Source: Neostapfia colusana (lineage: Eukaryota > Streptophyta > Magnoliopsida > Poales > Poaceae). Taken from it: a DNA stretch of 64,000 nucleotides. Of the stretch, positions 44,003 to 55,007 are shown one piece after another; within the stretch, counting starts at the first letter, position 1, and each line of letters begins with the position of its first letter. The stretch covers positions 59,451,900 through 59,515,899 of the forward strand of contig JASWHV010000002.1 in assembly GCA_030760725.1 (NCBI GenBank). Reading direction: 5' to 3'. Below the pieces are notes generated by a model. That model was not told the origin of the DNA, did not search any database, and saw only the letters and a list, made by a program, of their open reading frames with translations. Both the position numbers and the translations under genes were made by a program.

Positions 44003-45139
44003 AAAAGTTTCTGCTCGAAGGGGGCAAAGAAAACAGATGCGTAGAAACAGCGGCGATGTCGTAAGATGGGTAATGGAGACCTACCTCACTTCCTCCTTGT
44101 GGCAGGGCCTTTCTCCTAGCAATGGCTGCAGCAGGGAATTTTTCTATAGAATATTAGAGCTGGACAGATCGTCGAACTTCTTCTCTGGCGATGGCGAGGC
44201 GTGACGGGGCTCGACGGCGGCCAAATTCCGATGAGGGGGGGGGGGACTTGGCGACTTGGCAGCAAGGAAGGGGGCTTGGCAGCATGGGGGACGACCAAAA
44301 GGGAGAGGGGTGCGGCCAGGGGGTGGGGGTTATATTTATAAGGGGGAAAAAGAGTCCTAGGGGTGGAATCAAAGAGTCCTAGCAAGATGGGACTCAACCA
44401 AAGAGTCCTAGGGGTGGAAACAAAGAGTCCTAGCAAGATGGGACTCAACCAAAGAGTCCTAAAGGTGGAAACAAAGAGTCCTAATGGTGGGGCATTTAAC
44501 CAAAGAGTCTTAGAGGTGGGGGACTTAACCAAAGAGTCCTAAAGGTGGGGAATATGGTTTTCCCCCTTAAGGGCTGAGGCCAAGGGGTCTCCCCCTTAAT
44601 TGGTGCAGCAAATTTGGGGAAAATTCCCCCCCCCCCCCCCAAATGTGGGGAAAATTCCCCTTTTGTGGAATCGGGGAATTTGGAAATTTTGGGGAAATTT
44701 GGGAATGTCTCATTTCAGCTATCTTTTTCCCATTCCTCACCATTTCTATGTCACCTGTTCCATTTCTACATTCCCCTCTCCATTTCTATGTCCCATTCTC
44801 CATTTCTACATTCCGCTCTCCATTTCTATGTCCCATTCTCCATTTCTACATTCCCCTCTCCATTTCTATGCCCCATTCTCCATTTCTATATTTCCCTTCT
44901 CCATTTCTATGCCTCATTCTCCATTTCTATATTTCCCTTCTCCATTTTATGCCCCATTATCCATTTCTATATTCCCTTCTCCATTTCTATGGTTTTTCCT
45001 CCATTTCTATGGTTCCTTCCTCCATTTCTATAGTTCTTTCTCCATTTCTATAGTTCTTTCTTCATTTCTACTTCTTTTATAATGCTTCTCTACATGAAAA
45101 AATTATGCAATGCACGGCAATGAATTTGAGGTTGTTACA

Positions 45140-46688
45140 AACCTACCCCCCTTAAACTGAATCTTGCCCTTGAGATTGGATAGAGTGGAGAATAGATGAG
45201 GGAATTATGCCTTGAGGTCTTCCTCACGCTCCCATGTAGTTTCGGCTTCCGTGTGATGGCTCCATTGTACCTTGCACCAACAGATTACTTTGTTCCTCGT
45301 TACCCTTTCCTTCACATCCAGTATTTTGACGGGGTGTTCCGCGTAGGTCAGATCCTCCTGAAGTTCAAGCTCATCCATCGGTACTTGTTCTTCCGGTACT
45401 CTCAAGCACTTCTTGAGTTGGGATACGTGAAACACGTCATGCACGTTGAAGAGGTGCGTTGGCAGCTCTAGTTGATAGGCTACTTCTCCTTGCTTGCCCG
45501 AAATCTTGAATGGCCCGATGTAGCGAGGTGCTAACTTGCCTTTGACGTTGAACCGTCGTTGGCCTCGGATAGACGATAGTTTAAGATACATGAAGTATCC
45601 CACTTCGAAGGTCAATCTTCTTCGCCTATTGTCCGCATAACCTTTTTGTCATGACTGAGCAGCTTTCAAGTTTTCTCGTATCGTTGGGACTTGTTTCGGG
45701 CCCAAACACTTGGCTTTCTTCGGTCTCATTCCAGAACAGCGGCGTTCTATACCGTCTACCATACAGTGCTTCGAAAGGTGACATTTTCAAGCTGGCTTGG
45801 TAGCTGTTGTTGTACGAGAATTCAGCATACAGCAAGCTCCTATCCCAACTACGCCCATGTTTCAAGGCGCAAGCTCTCAACATGTCTTCGAAATTTTGGT
45901 TTGTCCTCTCAGTTTGCCCGTCGGTTTGCGGGTGATAAGCGGAGCTGAAATTCAGTCGTGTACCCATGGCTTCATGCCGCTTATTCCAGATCCTAGAGGT
46001 AAATTGAAACCCCAATCTGAAACTATCCTCTTCGGAACTCCATGGTGACACACGATTTGCTCCATATACGGCTCGGCTAGTTGTGCAACGCTGTACTTGG
46101 TTCTAACAGGAAGAAAATGGGCTGTTTTCGTCAATCGCTCCACGATAACCCAAATAGAGTTGTAACCCGATTGAGTCCGTGGAAATCCGACGATGAAATC
46201 CATGCTGATGTGTTCCCACTTCCACTCGGGTACTTTCAATGGCTGCAACAGTCCAGCGGGTCTTTGATGTTCGGCCTTCACCCGTTGGCACGTATCGCGT
46301 AAGGCAACATATTCAGCTATGTCCCTTTTCATACCATCCCACCAATAGCATGTTTTCAGATCCTTGTACATCTTTGTACAGCCAGGATGTATGGAATAAG
46401 GTGAGTCATGTGCCTCCATTAATATCGTGTCGTGGAGGTGCTTCACGTTAGGCACACAAATCCTTTTCCCTAACCAAAGCGTGCCTTTCTCGTCTTCCTT
46501 GAAATCCTTTTCTATGCCTTGTAGGATTATTTCCTTGATTACCTTGATTTCCTCATCCGTTGCTTGGCCATATCATATCTCTTGTTCCAGCGAGGAGTTC
46601 AGTTCTATCACCTCCATCTCGTTCAAGAACACGAGATGTAACCGTTCGAACTCCTTGCGCAGCCCGGGTGGCAGCTCCCGAACCGTGA
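45140..46688 (-). pseudogene. Pol fragment F: integrase half of element D, inverted
   Basis: Minus strand. It starts with TCACGG at 46688 (the codons that follow the D break), then ELPP..LRKEFERL and the HHCC domain (45952-46455: HDSPYSIHP; Arg replaces the third ligand, RDTCQ). The integrase core follows (MDFIVGFPRTQSGY, then a frameshift before QTDGQTERTNQ at 45626-46051) and the chromodomain-like end (45205-45615: VKILDVKERVTRNKVI, KVQWSHHTEAETTWE). A polypurine tract adjoins LTR F. Several frames are needed, so it is a pseudogene. Confidence 0.85.
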
Positions 46689-46839
46689 TGTGACACCCTT
46701 ATTTTTGATTTCTGCATATATTCATATTTTATATGTAGAAAACATTTTAAAATAAGTAGAAACAGAGAAAATATTAAAAAGATAGCCAAAAAGAGCCAAT
46801 TCCAGTTCACAGAGAGCGCCGAAGACAATACCCGCGGCC

Positions 46840-47680
46840 CGCTGGCCACGTAGTGCCTTCGGAGCTCATCCCCGCAATGGGGAGAGGTCCGCCGCTAAAC
46901 TGGCTACGTGGCAGGCTCGGGGCTCATTCCCGCAAAGGGGGAGAGGTCTGAACCCGTGGGACACGTGTTGCCCCCGGAGCTAGCCTCTGCGGAAGAAGCG
47001 AGGCCAGTCCCGCAGGACACGTGTTGTCACCGGAGCTAGTTCCCGCGGAAAATAGAGGACCAGCCGCGCGGGACACGTGTCGCTCTCAGAGCTCACCTCC
47101 GAGAGGTCCGGCCCCGCCAGACACATGTCGGTCTCGGAGCACACCTCCGAGAGGTCCGGTCCTGTTGGACACGTGTCACCTCCGGAGCTCACCTCCGGGA
47201 GGTCCGACACTATCGGACACGTGTCACCTTTGGAGCTCACCTCCGGGAGGTCCGTCACTGTTGGACATGTGTCAACCTCGGAGCTCGTCTCCGAGCGGAA
47301 AGGAAGTCTGGCGCTGTTAGGACACGTAGCACATCTGGAGCTACCTACGAAGAGAGGGGAGGTCCGGCACTGACACATGGCACCGTGGATCCACCTCCGA
47401 AGAGAGGGGAGGTCCAGAACTGACACGTGGCGTTCGCGGAGCTCGCCTCTGTTGAGAGGGGAGGTCCCGACCCACCAGACACGTGGCGCACGCGGAGCTT
47501 GCCTCTGTTGAGAGGGGAGGGTCCCGCCCGACAGGATGCGTGGCGCACGCGGAGCTCACCTCTGTGGGAGAGGGAGGCCCCGCCCGCCTGACACGCGGCA
47601 CAACCGGAGCTTGTCTATGCGGAAAAGGTAGCCCAGGTTCCCGCAGGACACGTGGAGCTTCCGGAGCTCACCGCCGTGAA
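46840..47680 (+). repeat. CACGTGTC (G-box) tandem array in U3 of LTR G
   Basis: Same unit as in LTR E, with fewer or more diverged copies: GGACACGTGTC flanked by GGAGCTCACCTCCG..GAGGTCCG. It lies upstream of the TATA box. Confidence 0.85.
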
Positions 47681-47876
47681 GGTAACGAGTTCTGAAGCCG
47701 TTTTTGCTTCTGTACGCGTGGGAATCCCCGGTACTGAGGAAACCGACACAAATTCCACATTGCTACCGCACCAAATCAACTAAAGATAAGTTGTTAAGAT
47801 CCAAAAATAGTTTGAATGGGGCTCTTATTTGAAGTCTGATCAGATTAGAACTCTTCTCTTCCCGGTTATAAATAGA

Positions 47877-47884
47877 ACCGAAAA
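47877..47884 (+). promoter_or_regulatory. TATA box, LTR G
   Basis: TATAAATA in CCGGTTATAAAT, downstream of the G-box array and upstream of a GC-rich leader. Confidence 0.7.
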
Positions 47885-48377
47885 CCTTTGGCCGCAACCA
47901 CGAACTTCTTTTCCACCTCCTGAGCCGACAACTTAGAGCCCTAGCCCCAGCTCGCCGAGTGAACCCCTTCGCTGGAGTTCAGTCACCGGAGATCGCCAGA
48001 AGAGAGCCCCGACGATCTGTCTTGCTAGGAGAACGACCCCGAGACCAAGAAGAACGTAAGGTAGGTCTCCAATACCACCTTACGACATCATCACGTTTTC
48101 TTTGCATCTGTTCTTCGATTTCTTTGAACAGAAGCTTTTTTGTCGACAGATCATGTGTTGATCGGTTTGATCTAAAGTCAAGGTCATCGCCACATCCACA
48201 ATTGATCTTTACACCTCTGTTCATCGTAAAAGCCATGCAAACATGCAAAAACACGTACAAACCGATCTAATAAAAACTGCATCATAGGATTTGCATGCAT
48301 ATGCATCATCGCATCTGGTTAAAGTTTGTGCATGGTATTGATTGTTATGAATCTTGTATGTGCGTGATCGCGTATAG

Positions 48378-49762
48378 AAGGACAAGCTCAGGGAGCTGTC
48401 TACGACGACCAGCAACAACAAGGTTTCGAGATCCAAGAGCAACATGAACCTCAAGAACAAGGCAAGTGCCCCTTGACCATATTGATCCTATGTTTGGGAA
48501 AACTGTTCTGTTGTGAAAAGGTGTGAGTGCTTGAGTCAAACATGATGGGAAACCCTTTCATAGGAGTTTACTAGTTTTGATAGCCACCCTTGTCACCAGG
48601 AAAGTTATTGAGTCGGGTATGGTTTTAGCTTTCATGCTTCGGTGAGTCCACGGGATTTTGGGAAGCGAGATAGATGTGTCTAGCTAACTGCACTTGTAAT
48701 GATAATGAGAACTTGATGTTGTTAATGAACATGGATCGGAGGGAGATCTAGGCAAGCCTGGGTTTGTGAATGAGGTAGAATGAGATGGTGGTTTACATGC
48801 CGTAGATCTAAGGACCGGTTCATGCCAGCCATGCCAGGATGACAGTGCCACCACAAGGCCAAGTATGGGTGCGGCTTAGCTGAGTAATTAGGTAAGTTGC
48901 TAGACTGTTATGGATCGTGGAAGGCCCAGGGAATGGGAGTCGAGTGGGGACTGTCCTGGGAACTGCATGGCACAAGAGGGGGCCTATGGATGGGAGAATT
49001 GGAGATTCTAGCCTGCCGGTGAAACCTTAGTGAGTCCATAAATCTAGTAACCCCTTTGTAAAGGCTTTTTGTGATCTCTTGGCCATACAACGACGGTTGT
49101 GTACTGGTATAATGGAGGTTCTGTAGTCGCCGACGGGTGACAAAATCACAAACTTGTGGGTAATGTGGTATAAACTCTACAGAGTATAAAACTATCATGA
49201 TAGCCGAGCTTACGGTCACGAGCGCCTGGACAACTCACATGATTAGTTGGGATGGTTTTTTATTATGGTTATGGTTTTTTGGTTATGGTTATGGTTTGGT
49301 TTTCGGGACAGTTGAGTCCGGGTGATAAGATTGGCTGCATGACTGTTGAGTCATGGCAACGAGATTGGTCTTGGTGTGAGATGGAATTGAATATGAGATG
49401 AAATGGTAGCGAATATGAGATGGTATTTGTGAGATGGTAGCGAATACGAGAAGGTATTCGTGAGCAAAGATGAAAAAGATTAATGTCTGGTTGAGACATG
49501 GAAAGTGATGAACATAATGGAGGTATGTTGGTATTGTAATACATGTTGGGATTACATTCACTTAAAGTTAAGTTGCTGTTTTTATCGTGTTCTGAGAAAT
49601 AAACATTGCTTTCTGCAGTGAGCCTTTTTATACCTTCCTTGTTGTAAGCTACACATCATATTTCCCCGCACTTGCTGAGTACATCATTGTACTCAAACTT
49701 GCATTATTACTTCATCATCAGCTACAGGAGAAGATTACTATGAACACCAAGTGGATCCTTAG
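48378..49762 (+). CDS. LTR micro-ORF, G copy: acidic exons 2 and 3
   Basis: Exon 2 is 48378-48461, after GTATAG. It reads QAQGAVYDDQQQQGFE and ends EPQEQ, then GC donor AG|GCAAGT. Intron 2 is 48462-49721, ending CATCAG. Exon 3 is 49722-49762 (TGEDYYEHQVDP, TAG), in phase 1. AATAAA lies 173 bases later. A likely exon 1 is open from GTG at 47959 (VNPFAGVQSPEIARRE) to AGAAGAAC|GTAAGG near 48055, also phase 1. The GTG sits where the I-family copy has ATG or GTG. Coding status is predicted, not shown. Confidence 0.58.
49677..49694 (+). promoter_or_regulatory. Conserved intronic hairpin, LTR G
   Basis: GAGTACA-TCAT-TGTACTC, 27 bases before the exon 3 acceptor. Confidence 0.65.
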
Positions 49763-50060
49763 GCGTGTAATCTGTCCTCAACCTTGCCTGTGGGGATGGA
49801 GTAGAGATGGAGCCACTGCTGCTGCTTAGATAGCTTCCACACTAGAATAAAGACTTCCGCTGCTAGATTTAGGCTTCCGCTTCATAGATAAGACTTCCGT
49901 TGTTAGCATGAGTCCAAGACTCACGAGATGTTGTAATAAACCCTGTTATTCGTGGTTATATATATTTTGAATTCAGTTTGTGGATGATATGTGTGATGAA
50001 CATCCTGGGCACACATATGCATCAGTTCTCGGTTCCGTGGTTTTCCACAGAAACGAGGGC

Positions 50061-50315
50061 GTCACAGATTGGTATCAGAGCCACGGGTTGACGGTAGGTT
50101 ACACGCTTAGATAGAAGTCACAAGTTGGTATTAGACACAGATTTGTATCAACCTGCCACTGGTTGATCATAGATCACACAGCCTAGATAGGTCACAGATT
50201 GATATTAAAGCAGCCATGCCTAGTCACAGATTGGTACAATCCACGGATTGGTACCAAGCTACCACGATTGACTGTAGGTCACAAACCTAGAATGATCACA
50301 GATTGGTAGCTGAAC
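50061..50315 (+). repeat. Tandem primer-binding-site-like array after LTR G
   Basis: The LTR end plus primer site (GTCACAGATTGGTATCAGAG, with the primer match at 50070-50081) is followed by at least four decayed copies: GTCACAAGTTGGTATTAGA (50108), GTCACAGATTGATATTAAAG (about 50192), GTCACAGATTGGTACAA (about 50224) and ATCACAGATTGGTAG (about 50296). Between them GGTTGACTGTAGG-like and CCTAGAT-like leader pieces recur. The array is cut at 50315 by element K. Confidence 0.75.
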
Positions 50316-51668
50316 TGTAAGGGCCTCAGTTTTTGACACATATTTGAAGTGTTCTTCACAACACCACACACCTCATTTGAGGAAAGTTGATGAATACAAA
50401 TGAAGAGCAAGTAACCACCATCAACATGCTCATTAGAGAACAAACTCACATATTGCAAAAGTGGTATTTCCCACATGTGATATAGAGGGGCTGGAGATAT
50501 GAAAACTCCTACACATTGCTAAGGATGTCCATGCCAAGTTTCACCCAAATTCAAAACCTTTTTGAGGTCATTTTGGGTATAGTTAGAAAGAGGGCAGTTT
50601 GAAACCATATTCAAATTGAAACTGTTTTTATCCCATGAATTTAAAAGTGGGAGGCATATTCTTATTCAGCACATTTTTGTGAGCTCACACACCAATTTTC
50701 ACTCCATTTGGAGTTGATCTTGACATGAGCTATGTGGGGCAAATTCAAACTATATTTGAATTCAAAACTGAACTTGTGCTGAAATTCATTCAAACCAAAC
50801 CCAATTTGAATTCTACTCAATTCAAATGGCTCATGGGTGGATAATCTGAATACACAGGGGTATTTTGGGGCTCACTGTTTACAACAGTGATTAGGAGTAA
50901 ATTTCAGAGGTTAAAACCCCGGGTGGGACCCACATGTCATAGAGGGAAGGAGGAGAAACTTGCACCCAAAGTCAGAGTCTCGGTGGGAACTTCCACCGAG
51001 CAGCTGCCGACTCCACGCTCGGGAGCAGCTGCGCTCGCCACAGAGGAGCAGCAGCACCACCAGCTGCTTCCCGCGCCCACACGCGAGCCCAAGGGCGGTT
51101 CCAGGGCCCTCTTAAGGCGCTCCACGGGGGCAGGCACCGATCATTTCCTCCTCTCCCGCGATCACCGAGCCACCAACCTGCCGCCTCTGCTCGATCGGAG
51201 AACCGCGAAACCAGCTCGCCTTCTCCCTCCCTGAGCTGCTAGACGGCCACCTGAGATCGCACACCACCTTCCCAACGCCAGAAACCCCGAGCTCCGACCT
51301 CCTTTGCCTGAAAACGATCGCCACCGCGGCGACCTAGCCTCAGCCGAGAGTCAGGCGCCCGTGGACAGCGTTCCACAGGCGTTTTCATGGTCCAGCAAGA
51401 GAGCCAACAGGAGCGCGCGACCACCGTGCTGTTCTCCTCCAAGTTTGGAAGCTAACCGTGAAGAATCCACAGAGAATTTCCAGTTTTGCTCCGGTGACCA
51501 TAAACCGAGCTTCCGGTACGGATTCTTCAAGTTCTCGCTCTATGATCTTTCGGTGGTTATCAAATCTTTCACATAGACGATGGACTAGCTGGCGATCAAG
51601 TTCTTTTCTGCATCCGTGGCGTGAAACTATCTAGGAGTGACGAATTTCGAGCTTGATTAAGGGCGGTC

Positions 51669-54129
51669 ATGGCGGCCATCCCTGAACCCTTTTGACACCT
51701 TGTCGAGCATCCTAGAGGTACACTGATGCTGTAGGATCGTTTGTTTGAGGTGTTGGCGGGTTAGAACCCACGGTTGACGGCGCCGAACCTCAACCGAGGC
51801 CGCGGCACGTCGCCGGGCTATTTCCGGTCACCCCCAGCCCGACCTGACACCACCGACGTGTTTCTCGACGTCGACAACCCCCTGGCGGCGAGTTTCAGAC
51901 CATGGGCGGTCCGGCAGCGGCGAGCCGGCGAGCTCCGGGTCTGCTCCGGCGAGGTTGGCGGCGCGGACGCGGGAGAGCGGCGGGAGGAAGACGAAGCCGG
52001 CTGGCCCACGTGTCAGCGGCTGAATAATTTAAATCGGGATCGGGTGTGGCCGGGATCGGCTGTGCTGGTGCGCAAATACCCTGTGGGCCTCAGTGTGCCG
52101 GACACCTCCGCGCTCAACACGTGTCCCCGCAGGCCCCCGCGAGTTTAAACTTTTTTCCCCCGATTTTCAGAATTCTTCCAAATTTCAAATCCTCATAACT
52201 TTGGCTAGAAAGCTCCAAATCGAGTAAACCAAATTTTGTTGGATTCAGCTATATGAGCACTTTCCAGAAAATCAAGTTTCACTTCATGAAAATCCTTATT
52301 TCTCCAGAATTAATTCCTCAAAGTTTAAACTGTTTGGAATTTTAACTGGAGAATCCTTTGGAGGAAATCCTGAAATTTTGCTGGAATGTTCACCAAAATA
52401 TCCCTGAACTACCATTAAAATTTAGATCCAGTTGAGCTCATTGGATCCACCTAATGGTGTGTTAGTGAAACTGTTCCAGAGAAAATAGAAAATGTCCAGA
52501 AACATTTTCAGAAATTTCTCTGAAATTGTTTAGCTCATATCTTTAGCTAGAAACTTTCAAATTAAGTGAGACCAACTCCATTAGAACCCTCTGAAAATCT
52601 AGTTTTCAGAAAGTCATAGTTTGTTTCATGGAAAATCCTTAGAACACCCTAAGAGCCTTCAATTAAGGTCAAGGACATAATTAATTGTGAAGGGCCTAAT
52701 TGAGCTTTGCTGCAACTAAAACTTGACCAAATACCTGTTTAGGTTGTAATCAAGCCCCAGTAAAAGTTTCACAGTCATTGGGTCTGTCTAGTAAGGGTTA
52801 TAGACTTCACAAATTTAAATTTAATTAAATGCATTTAAATTGATACATGTACCTCTTCTATCGTGTAGTCGCTAAGGTCGAGGAGGAACCCGAAGTCCTA
52901 GACTTCGTTACTCCGGAGTAACAGCTAGCCTACGACCAAGAGTAGCAAGGCAAGCCCCGGTTTACATTAACCCTTTTACAAATGTTTATTGTTTTGAGCA
53001 CATCTTTGAATACTATTATTCTTTGCATTAGAGTCTTGTGTGGAAACCCAATTGCATAGCCAAGAAAACCATGGGTTGGGTTTATGATTGCAAACCCCGT
53101 TAGCTACTGCAATGCTAAGATAGAGTAGGATTCGGTACAAGTCGAGTAGTTGGAACTATCGCGATCATAGGCTAGAGGTACTCGACTCGGGTAGAGATAG
53201 CACATGTAACACATGGCAAGAAAATGAGACCAAGCGGAGGGTAAGGGCAGCAGGACTTTGGGGCCTGTGTGCTGTAGCTCTGCTTGTGTCGATTGAGGAC
53301 CGAGCCATGTGCGGGCCTGTTGAACAAGCTAGAACAGTACCAAAGACCTACCAGCTATATGGGAATCGGGAAACCGATGTAACTCGGGTAGCTGGGTGTT
53401 GAGGCATAGCTGGTCGTTCAGAGGGTAGGTTGAGAGCTCGAGGTGTAAATCGGCTGGCGGCACTGAGATGTGTGTGCAGAGACCTCTTGCTCGGGACGAT
53501 TGGACCGGTTCAACATTTGGCTAACGGGTGAAAGGTAGTTGCGCACGGCGTCCGTGATGGTTGTTGTAGGCAACATCGAGTACGGGCGTACGTGACGGGT
53601 TGTTCGGGTAACCCTGCAGGTGTAAATAGATTATAATCGCCGTCCCTCGCAGTCAGTGAGTGCCACTTGTTCACTGTACCATGACGTAGAAAGAACAGGC
53701 TAGTTACATGATAAAATGTTGCTGATTGAATGATGGACATTGATTGTTAATGATATGCTGTAGTTTAGAGCTAACTAAAGTTCTTTTCAACTTTGGGCAA
53801 AGTACATGAGAGAAATGCGTTTCTTGTTTGATTGCGGCTCTCTCATGTACCTCAGCGTAAGGTTGTCCACAACCTGCTGCTAAAACTTGAAAGTAAGGTT
53901 CTACTAATTAGGCGCGTCCTTGCAAATGATTTTTACCTCATGTAACCCACCACCCCTCATTTAGAAGTTCCATGTTTAGGTGAGATGGGTCAGACATGCT
54001 GAGCCTTCGTGCTCACTGCTCGTGTTTGAAGCTTTTGCAGGGTTCTATGAGGAAGGGACTCCCGAAGAGGAGACGGAACCCCAGGAGGGGAACCCTGTCC
54101 AGTGGGATTCGTGCACGCCGCAGAGTTAG
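51669..54129 (+). pseudogene. LTR micro-ORF, element K copy: three exons with C-to-T stops
   Basis: Exon 1 is 51669-51717 (ATG GCG GCC, MAAIPEPF, then TGA at 51693-51695), ending AGAG|GTACAC. Intron 1 ends GTGTAG. Exon 2 is 52869-52949 (VAKVEEEPEVLDF, with a TAA and a TAG where CAA/CGA/CAG-type codons are plausible), then the GC donor AG|GCAAG. Intron 2 is 52950-54040, ending TTTTGCAG. Exon 3 is 54041-54129 (FYEEGTPEEETEPQ, TAG). All junctions are phase 1, and the parts would total about 72 codons. The three internal stops are each one C-to-T change from a sense codon, the usual decay of methylated repeats. AATAAA is 122 bases downstream. Confidence 0.55.
54001..54014 (+). promoter_or_regulatory. 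Hairpin-like element before exon 3, element K
   Basis: GAGC-CTTCGT-GCTC follows ATGCT and stands 26 bases before the exon 3 acceptor. It has the same position and TGCTGAG..CTCA frame as in other families, with a shorter stem of different sequence. Confidence 0.5.
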
Positions 54130-54361
54130 TGTGCGTGTGTGCTAGCAAGGACACGTTCAAGGGCTGAACGTGAACTTGATGCGTAGTCTACGCCCGTGAG
54201 ATTAGACTGAACTTATTTTGATGTAAACATGTTCACAAACTTGTTTATGTAATAAAATTTCGCTTCCGCTTTGTACCTTTGACGTGTGTTATACGGTGCT
54301 GTGCAACGCAGCACCCCTCAGCGTGATCCTGGCTTGACAAGACCGTGGGGTTGTGTCAGCG

Positions 54362-54373
54362 TGGTATAAGAGC
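54362..54373 (+). promoter_or_regulatory. Primer binding site of element K (diverged)
   Basis: TGGTATAAGAGC, three bases after the LTR end. It differs at one base from the Met-tRNA type site. Confidence 0.65.
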
Positions 54374-55007
54374 CCGCTTGAGGTTTAACGCACTACAAAG
54401 GTCATCTTTTTCAAAAATCCAGTGAGGAATGAGTTAGTAGCCCATATAAGGATGTTATTAGTATATAGAAGGTGGCATATTAACTATTTGATTATGTCGG
54501 AAAATCGTGCATCTCGGGACGTTTATGTCTTGGCGGCTGCACGTAAGCGCTGTCCACCAGTGCGCACAAGCTGAAGGGTGGAGCCCGACGGGTGGCAGGT
54601 AACCCGACTCGCTGTAATATCCTCTACGACTCTTCATGTTGTTTGGGATATTCGAGCAACGTCTATCCCTGGCGTGCGTGGTGCAACTTGGGAGATCCCG
54701 TCACGTGGTCTGAATCGTGAACACGTAACTCAAGGCGTGTTTGGCTTGAGAACATCCGGGCGAGTGATGACGGCCGGGTGTACGAACTCTATGGATTCCG
54801 AGCTCGGTGTGCAGCCGAGTCTGACTATTGCTTGAGTTTCCTGCAGGTAGCCTGATTATGAAACGGTAGACGTGTAGCATCTGTGTGCGAGTGACGTTTA
54901 GTGCCACTGAATTAACGAAGCCGGCTAAGTCCGGTATAGGTTTTTTCTTTTGTGAGGACGTAGTACCGACATGCTCTGGTGACGCATCGACGTCACACCC
55001 AACTAAA
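54374..55007 (+). other. Leader of element K with a block repeated at 59582-59803
   Basis: No gene is recognised. The part 54776-55005 (GGGTGTACGAACT onward to GTCACACCCAAC) is about 230 bp and recurs almost unchanged at 59582-59803 after the integrase. Confidence 0.6.

Larger units (their letters stand above)
41683..45139 (-). repeat. LTR F: inverted 3' LTR of element D (family X1), truncated and split by N
   Basis: Minus-strand LTR beginning TGTAAC at 45139 after a polypurine tract. It has the ATAGAAATGGAGAA array (44725-45090) and the AGGACTCTTTGGTT array (44350-44545), like D. Its last third, with the hairpin, exon 3 and AATAAA, is lost at 41683. Exon 2 of the micro-ORF remains (42041-41958, open, ending EQQEPREQ, then the GC donor). 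Insertion N lies in its first intron. Confidence 0.88.
46689..50066 (+). repeat. LTR G (family X2) at the right border of the inversion
   Basis: This 3378-bp LTR runs from TGTGACACCC to GGGCGTCACA, in inverted orientation to LTR E. It is preceded by CGTGA (complement of TCACG) and followed by a Met-tRNA primer site. It has a G-box array (about 46840-47680), a TATA box (47877-47884), micro-ORF exons, the hairpin and AATAAA (49935-49940). Confidence 0.92.
50316..54358 (+). repeat. 5' LTR of element K
   Basis: This 4043-bp LTR runs from TGTAAGGGCC to GTTGTGTCA and is followed by the primer site. It has a GC-rich block (50880-52140), a three-exon micro-ORF with stops, a hairpin-like element and AATAAA at 54251-54256. 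Part of it (51735-52757) recurs inverted at 59805-60839. Its sequence is largely different from the other LTR families, yet the exon order is the same. Confidence 0.8.

Noticed and set aside
50887..51234. 115-codon GC-rich frame that could be taken for a host gene exon
   Set aside because: It is inside the K LTR leader region with no domain and no conserved counterpart. GC-rich first-exon-like composition explains it.
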